Position numbers and translations under genes: made by a program
Source: Pseudomonas sp. REP124
GTDB taxonomy: Bacteria; Pseudomonadota; Gammaproteobacteria; Pseudomonadales; Pseudomonadaceae
Direction: 5' to 3'
Length of the DNA stretch: 64,000 nt
Assembly: GCF_020164475.1 (NCBI RefSeq)
Contig: NZ_JAIQWX010000001.1
Coordinates: 62,001-126,000, forward strand
Notes under the pieces: model-generated
Seen by the model: only the letters and a program-made list of their open reading frames with translations
Databases searched by the model: none
Told to the model about the DNA's origin: nothing
Shown: in pieces, positions 61,382-64,000 of the stretch
Layout of the letters: each line of letters starts with the position of its first letter
Numbering within the stretch: position 1 is the first letter of the stretch

Positions 61382-62419
61382 ATGAGTTCCGAGGATTCAA
61401 GCAAAACCACGACGCCGCCGCGCATGGCCGATGTCGCCAAGCTGGCTGGTGTTTCGAAGATGACGGTGTCCCGCGTACTGGCCGGTCGCGACGTTTCCGA
61501 GCGCACGCAGAAGCTGGTTCTGGATGCGATCGATAGCCTCGGTTATCTGCCTGATGCCACCGCGGGCACCTTGTCCACGGGCCGCTCTGAATTCATCGTC
61601 GCGCTGGTGCCGTCCCTGGCGAGTTCGAACTTTGCCGATACCGTGCGCGGCCTCAACGATGCCGTGAGCGGGCATGGTCTGTGCCTGCTGTTGGGCGATA
61701 CCGATTACCACCTGGAGCAGGAGGCGTTGCTGGTTCGCACGCTGTTGCGCCATCGGCCGGTCGGAGTGATGTTGACCGGCAGCGCGCACCTGGAAGAAAC
61801 CCGCAAGCTGTTGCGTCAGGCACAAGTCCCGGTGGTGGAGACCTGGGACATTCCAGCCGATCCTATCGAGCAGTCGGTGGGTTTCTGTAACGCCGCCGCT
61901 GCCGCAGCCCTGTACGAACACCTTTACCAGCAGGGCTATCGGCGAATTGGCTACATCGGCGGCGCATCGGTTCTCGACCATCGGGGGCAGCAACGCCTGC
62001 AAGGCTACCTGCAAGCTGTCGCGGCGGTGGGGGCAGGGGAGCCCAGGGTGATGGAGCATGGTGAATCGCCCATCACGATGAGCCACGGTGGAGAGACCGT
62101 GAAACGGCTGCTGGAAAAATGGCCGGACACCGACGCGGTCATGTGCGTGAGTGACCTGTCGGCCTTCGGCGCGATCATGGAATGTCATCGCCAAGGGCGA
62201 CGAGTACCCGATGACATCGCGATCGCCGGTTTCGGTGATTTCGAAGTCTCGCGCTATTGCACGCCAACCATCACCACCGTCTCGGTGGACCCTTACCGGA
62301 TTGGCCGACGCGCCGGCGAATTGCTCGTCGACAGTGCCAACGCGCAGCGCCTTGGGCTGCCTCGTCCACGACAGTCCGATGTCATCGAGTTCAAGATCCT
62401 GGCACGGGAAAGCACCTGA
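61382..62419 (+). CDS. LacI-family transcriptional regulator (GntR-like)
   Basis: A 345-residue repressor. The N-terminal helix-turn-helix is MADVAKLAGVSKMTVSRVLAGRDVSERTQKLVLDAIDSLGYLPDATAG, followed by a periplasmic-binding-protein-like sensor (IVALVPSLASSNFADTVRGLNDAVSGHGLCLLLGDTDY) resembling GntR gluconate repressors. It lies between, and divergent from, the pentonate operon and upstream of the transporter. The inducer is probably a pentonate or its keto-deoxy product (inference). The start ATG 61382 is typical but a long 15-residue tail precedes the HTH. Confidence 0.9.
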   Translation: MSSEDSSKTTTPPRMADVAKLAGVSKMTVSRVLAGRDVSERTQKLVLDAIDSLGYLPDATAGTLSTGRSEFIVALVPSLASSNFADTVRGLNDAVSGHGLCLLLGDTDYHLEQEALLVRTLLRHRPVGVMLTGSAHLEETRKLLRQAQVPVVETWDIPADPIEQSVGFCNAAAAAALYEHLYQQGYRRIGYIGGASVLDHRGQQRLQGYLQAVAAVGAGEPRVMEHGESPITMSHGGETVKRLLEKWPDTDAVMCVSDLSAFGAIMECHRQGRRVPDDIAIAGFGDFEVSRYCTPTITTVSVDPYRIGRRAGELLVDSANAQRLGLPRPRQSDVIEFKILAREST

Positions 62420-62474
62420 TTTTTTTTGATCGGAGCGGCTTGCGCTGCTCCGGAACTCGTTGTTAAATTAAAAA

Positions 62475-62488
62475 TGTTACCGGTAACA
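62475..62488. promoter_or_regulatory. LacI-family operator upstream of the MFS transporter
   Basis: TGTTACCGGTAACA, the same 14-mer as at 61204-61217, 116 bp before the transporter start. It links the transporter to the same repressor. Confidence 0.87.
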
Positions 62489-62562
62489 GCCTATCTTGCA
62501 GAGCCCTTTTCTCCCCACCGATTTCCGTTATTCGGTTCGGGGAACTCAAGGTCGCAAGCCAA

Positions 62563-62573
62563 AACAAAAACAA
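62563..62573 (+). promoter_or_regulatory. A-rich (Hfq/Crc-type) tract upstream of the MFS transporter
   Basis: AACAAAAACAA, 31 bases before the transporter start, in the leader after the LacI operator. It resembles the catabolite-activity motif, though it is further from the start than in the sulfatase-island genes. Confidence 0.35.
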
Positions 62574-62604
62574 TCGGCATGACGACATGCCTTGAGGTCT
62601 ACAC

Positions 62605-63957
62605 ATGGAATCAATATCTCAGCGCTCCCTCGAAAGAGAGGGCTCGGCGGAGCTTACTTCCGAGGATCGTACGTATCGCAAGGTCATCCTGCGTATCCTG
62701 CCGATCCTGTTGTTCTGCTACATGGCGGCGTACCTGGATCGGGTCAACATCGGGTTCGCCAAGCTGGACATGCTCAACGATCTGCAATTCAGCAACACCG
62801 TCTACGCCCTCGGTGCGAGCATTTTCTTCTGGGGTTATTTCCTTTTCGAAGTCCCCAGCAACCTGTTCCTGCATCGCTTCGGCGCACGGCTCTGGATCGC
62901 CCGAATCATGATCAGCTGGAGCATCGTCTCCATGGGGGTGGCCTTCACCGTGCCGCTGGCCAAGTTCTTCCATATCGAACCGGAGACCATGTTTTACGTG
63001 CTGCGCTTCCTGCTGGGTATCTGCGAAGCCGGCTTCTTCCCGGGGGTGATTCTCTACCTCAACTACTGGTTCCCGACGCACCGTCAGAGCCGGGTTATGG
63101 CCGGGTTCCTGATGGCGATGCCGATCAGCCTGACGCTGGGCGGGATTCTTTCCGGCTGGTTGATGGAGTCGATGAAAGGCGTGCACGGCATGGCCGGTTG
63201 GCAGTGGATGCTGATCATTGAGGGCATCCCGTCGCTGATCATGGCCGTGGTGGTGGTGACGTTGCTGGTCGACAAAATCGACAACGCAAAGTGGCTGACG
63301 GCCGCCGAAAAACACATGCTCAAGAACAATCTCGACCAGGACAACAAGTCGAAAGCTTCGAGCCTGCGGGATGTGATCTTCAACGGTCGGGTATGGTTGC
63401 TGGTGGCGATTCTGCTGACCTTCAACACCGGTTTCTACGGGCTCGCGTTCTGGATGCCGACCATCATCAAATCCACCGGTATCTCCAATACTCTGGACAT
63501 CGGTCTGCTGACGGCGATTCCCTACGCCACCGCCATCGTGGCCATGACACTCAACGCCTGGCACTCCAATAAAACCGGCGAGCGTCGCTGGCACGCAGCG
63601 GTTCCGGCATTCATCGGTGGCATGGGCCTGATCGGCAGCGCCTTCTTCGCCCACAACCTGCCGGTGTCGATCTTCTTCCTCAGCGTCTCGGCATCGGGTC
63701 TGCTGAGTCTGATGCCGATCTTCTGGACCTTGCCGGGCACGGTTCTGTCGGGTGTGGCAGCAGCGGCGGGCATCGGCATGATCAACGCGATCGGCAACCT
63801 TTCCGGGTTCACCGGCTCGATGATTACCGCCACCGCCGAAACTCTGACGGGCGACATGAACAACGGCACCTATGTGCTGGGTGGATGCCTGTTGGTGAGC
63901 TGTGTGCTGATCCTGCTGATTCCCAAAGCGATGCTGGCCAAGGACAGCAAGGCCTGA
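62605..63957 (+). CDS. MFS transporter, anion:cation symporter type (sugar acid)
   Basis: A 450-residue 12-helix major facilitator. The N-terminal signature is RILPILLFCYMAAYLDRVNIGFAKL, with GYFLFEVPSNLFLHRFGARLWIARIMISW and LGICEAGFFPGVILYLNYWFPTHRQSRVMAGFLMAMPISLTLGG, typical of ACS/phthalate-type permeases for organic and sugar acids. In this setting it should import pentonates for the adjacent operon. ATG 62605 is preceded by TGAGGT. Complete, ending 43 bp before the window end. Confidence 0.9.
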   Translation: MESISQRSLEREGSAELTSEDRTYRKVILRILPILLFCYMAAYLDRVNIGFAKLDMLNDLQFSNTVYALGASIFFWGYFLFEVPSNLFLHRFGARLWIARIMISWSIVSMGVAFTVPLAKFFHIEPETMFYVLRFLLGICEAGFFPGVILYLNYWFPTHRQSRVMAGFLMAMPISLTLGGILSGWLMESMKGVHGMAGWQWMLIIEGIPSLIMAVVVVTLLVDKIDNAKWLTAAEKHMLKNNLDQDNKSKASSLRDVIFNGRVWLLVAILLTFNTGFYGLAFWMPTIIKSTGISNTLDIGLLTAIPYATAIVAMTLNAWHSNKTGERRWHAAVPAFIGGMGLIGSAFFAHNLPVSIFFLSVSASGLLSLMPIFWTLPGTVLSGVAAAAGIGMINAIGNLSGFTGSMITATAETLTGDMNNGTYVLGGCLLVSCVLILLIPKAMLAKDSKA

Positions 63958-64000
63958 CTGAAGCCTGAATGCCTTGATCCTGTCCCGTGAACAGGGTCGA

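Noticed and set aside
8488-62604. CRISPR-like spacing among REP units
   Set aside because: The repeats alternate orientation, vary in sequence and have irregular spacing without cas genes; they are REP/BIME elements.
63979-63995. CCTGT...ACAGG dyad after the last MFS gene as a terminator
   Set aside because: Only five paired bases are sure and the window ends before any T-tract could be seen.

Overview
The window looks like chromosome from a Pseudomonas of the fluorescens group. It is GC-rich with GC-ending codons. It carries several clusters of the typical pseudomonad REP/BIME sequence (GTGGGAGCGGGCTTGCTCGCGA and variants). The gene families (corrugatin-like NRPS locus, sulfate-ester operon, SdsA-type alkylsulfatase, xylonate pathway) are also typical of this group. 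No rRNA, tRNA, CRISPR, IS element or phage was seen. Function calls rest on reading translated sequence and recalled family motifs; no database search was possible.

Region 1 (1-17.2 kb) is the right-hand part of a lipopeptide siderophore locus. Reading leftwards are an Fe(II)/2-oxoglutarate oxygenase, a fatty-acyl-AMP ligase/carrier/condensation protein, a second oxygenase and the first 886 residues of an NRPS that runs off the window. Reading rightwards are a TonB-dependent receptor (behind a candidate Fur box), a diaminobutyrate aminotransferase, an RND efflux pair, a stand-alone FecR-type N-terminal domain and a small Fur-like winged-helix protein. The NRPS begins with a condensation-like domain that has lost both catalytic histidines. 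Its adenylation domain reads like a histidine activator. This fits an 'interface' domain that recruits a beta-hydroxylase to carrier-bound His, as proposed for corrugatin/histicorrugatin-type siderophores.

Region 2 (17.2-38.2 kb) is mostly housekeeping and accessory genes: phosphoesterase, LysE exporter, two RibD/DHFR-like proteins, two methyltransferases, an Fsr-like exporter with an AraC regulator, Nudix, epoxide hydrolase, a DUF433/DUF5615 toxin-antitoxin pair, MarR, TetR/M24 and a Mop protein. Set in it is a sulfate-ester/sulfonate scavenging operon (23.0-28.9 kb: TauD/AtsK-like dioxygenase, ABC transporter, FMN monooxygenase). Its proteins are almost free of Cys and Met, and a perfect 22-bp palindrome lies upstream.

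Region 3 (38.2-56.3 kb) is a catabolic island: serine hydrolase, DUF1302 barrel, acyl-CoA ligase, acyl-CoA dehydrogenase, MFS, LysR, DUF1329, two DUF202 proteins, SdsA-like alkylsulfatase, LysR, 3-hydroxyacyl-CoA dehydrogenase, a second acyl-CoA dehydrogenase and an iron alcohol dehydrogenase. Two divergent promoters 5 kb apart share a 41-bp element, and the DUF1302 and DUF1329 genes share a 37-nt leader. Several start sites carry AANAANAA (Hfq/Crc-type) motifs. One LysR gene is frameshifted and one acyl-CoA dehydrogenase carries an in-frame amber codon.

Region 4 (56.5-64 kb) is a Weimberg-type pentonate operon: IlvD/Edd dehydratase, FAH-type dehydratase and 2-oxoglutarate semialdehyde dehydrogenase. 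A divergent LacI regulator and an MFS sugar-acid transporter lie beside it, and two identical 14-bp palindromic operators mark the two promoters.
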